A stretch of DNA of 64,000 bases from Enterobacter sp. 638 (GTDB taxonomy: Bacteria > Pseudomonadota > Gammaproteobacteria > Enterobacterales > Enterobacteriaceae): the NCBI RefSeq assembly GCF_000016325.1, contig NC_009436.1, positions 2,480,001-2,544,000 of the forward strand, in the 5' to 3' direction. The notes beneath the pieces were generated by a model. The model was given only the letters and a program-made list of their open reading frames with translations. It searched no databases and had not been told where the DNA came from. Positions 63,355 through 64,000 of this stretch are shown in pieces. A program made the position numbers and the translations under genes. The number at the start of each line of letters is the position of its first letter. Position 1 is the stretch's first letter.

Positions 63355-64000
63355 ATGACGATAATTGATCTGCGCCGTCCTGCGGCTTTACCGCTGGCGC
63401 TGCGCGTCGCATTGGGAGGCGCACTGCTGGGTGTGGCTGCGTTCAGCCATGCCGAAGAGGCACAATCGACGCAAAAGCAGTCGCCGGATATTCTGCTGGG
63501 TCCCCTGTTCGTCGACGTGCAGAGCGCAAAATTATTCCCTGATCAAAAAACCTTTGCCGACGCGGTACCAAAAAGCGATCCCTTGATGATCCTGGCAGAT
63601 TACCGGATGCAGCATAAACAGTCCGGCTTTGACCTGCGCCACTTTGTCGAGATGAACTTCACCCTGCCGGGCGAAGGGGAAAAATATGTTCCCCCCGCCG
63701 GACAGAACTTACGCGAACATATTGACGGGTTATGGCCGGTGCTGACACGCACCACCGACAAGGCCAGCAAATGGGATTCACTGCTTCCGTTGCCAAAACC
63801 CTATGTCGTGCCCGGCGGGCGCTTCCGTGAGGTCTATTACTGGGACAGCTACTTCACCATGCTGGGCCTGGCCGAGAGCGGCCATTGGGACAAGATCAGC
63901 GATATGGTGGCGAACTTTGGCTACGAACTTGACTCGTGGGGCCACATTCCTAATGGGAACCGCAGCTATTATCTGAGCCGCTCTCAGCCGCCTTTCTTCT
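63355..64000 (+). CDS. treA: Periplasmic trehalase TreA (3' end outside window)
   Basis: TreA hydrolyses trehalose to glucose in the periplasm, letting cells use it under osmotic stress. About 215 codons are present. The first about 28 residues form a Sec signal ([16 protein letters not shown]), followed by [12 protein letters not shown] and the GH37 signature [14 protein letters not shown]. The rest lies beyond 64000; E. coli TreA has 565 residues. The ATG at 63355 has AGGAGAAG upstream. Confidence 0.96.
   Translation, partial: MTIIDLRRPAALPLALRVALGGALLGVAAFSHAEEAQSTQKQSPDILLGPLFVDVQSAKLFPDQKTFADAVPKSDPLMILADYRMQHKQSGFDLRHFVEMNFTLPGEGEKYVPPAGQNLREHIDGLWPVLTRTTDKASKWDSLLPLPKPYVVPGGRFREVYYWDSYFTMLGLAESGHWDKISDMVANFGYELDSWGHIPNGNRSYYLSRSQPPFF

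Overview
The window is a chromosomal segment of an enteric gammaproteobacterium of the Enterobacteriaceae, most like the Enterobacter / Lelliottia / Leclercia / Klebsiella group. Gene order from adhE to treA follows the E. coli K-12 27-minute region closely (comparison from memory), codon use is typical of enterics, and nearly every protein is close to its E. coli counterpart. A Klebsiella-type nas operon and a chemoreceptor gene suggest a motile, nitrate-assimilating relative rather than E. coli itself.

Layout. 1-10192: ychE (cut by the left edge), adhE, tdk, hns, galU, rssB-rssA, ychJ and purU. 10193-11036: a tyrT-like locus with two identical tRNA-Tyr(GUA) genes and rtT-type repeats, each full unit ending in a copy of the tRNA 3' end. 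11061-22249: the anaerobic nitrate-respiration cluster narGHJI, narK and narXL, with perfect FNR sites and NarL heptamers. 22252-23658: ychO. 23662-25495: intergenic repeats and a complete IS481-family insertion sequence lying in the loop of a perfect palindrome. 25496-36337: the nitrate-assimilation locus nasR-nasFEDCBA, including a sigma-54 promoter, candidate NtrC sites and an ANTAR-type dual-hexaloop antitermination leader; nasC and nasB form one uninterrupted reading frame. 36410-41627: ychN, a methyl-accepting chemotaxis protein, a small DUF1883-like gene, chaC, chaB and chaA. 41724-54027: conserved housekeeping genes: kdsA, sirB1, sirB2, prmC, prfA, hemA, lolB, ispE, prs, dauA, ychH, pth and ychF. 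54142-63228: an accessory block with a cupin, an FdhF/YdeP-like molybdoenzyme, an AraC regulator with azlCD, a PhnD-like binding protein overlapping a fatty acid desaturase, and an MFS exporter divergent from a cysteine-rich AraC regulator. 63355-64000: the start of treA.

How it works together. Two nitrate systems lie close to each other. The respiratory one (NarXL sensing, NarK transport, NarGHI reduction at the membrane) is built for anaerobic energy. The assimilatory one (NasFED uptake, NasA nitrate reductase, the NasC/NasB flavoprotein and siroheme nitrite reductase) makes ammonium from nitrate and is switched on by nitrogen limitation (sigma-54/NtrC) plus nitrate or nitrite (NasR antitermination). 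adhE, nearby, is the fermentative alternative. No CRISPR array, prophage or toxin-antitoxin system was seen. The least ordinary observations are the nasC-nasB fusion, the fully readable ANTAR leader, the IS inserted in a palindrome next to the nas operon, the PhnD-like/desaturase gene pair and the cysteine-cluster AraC regulator.
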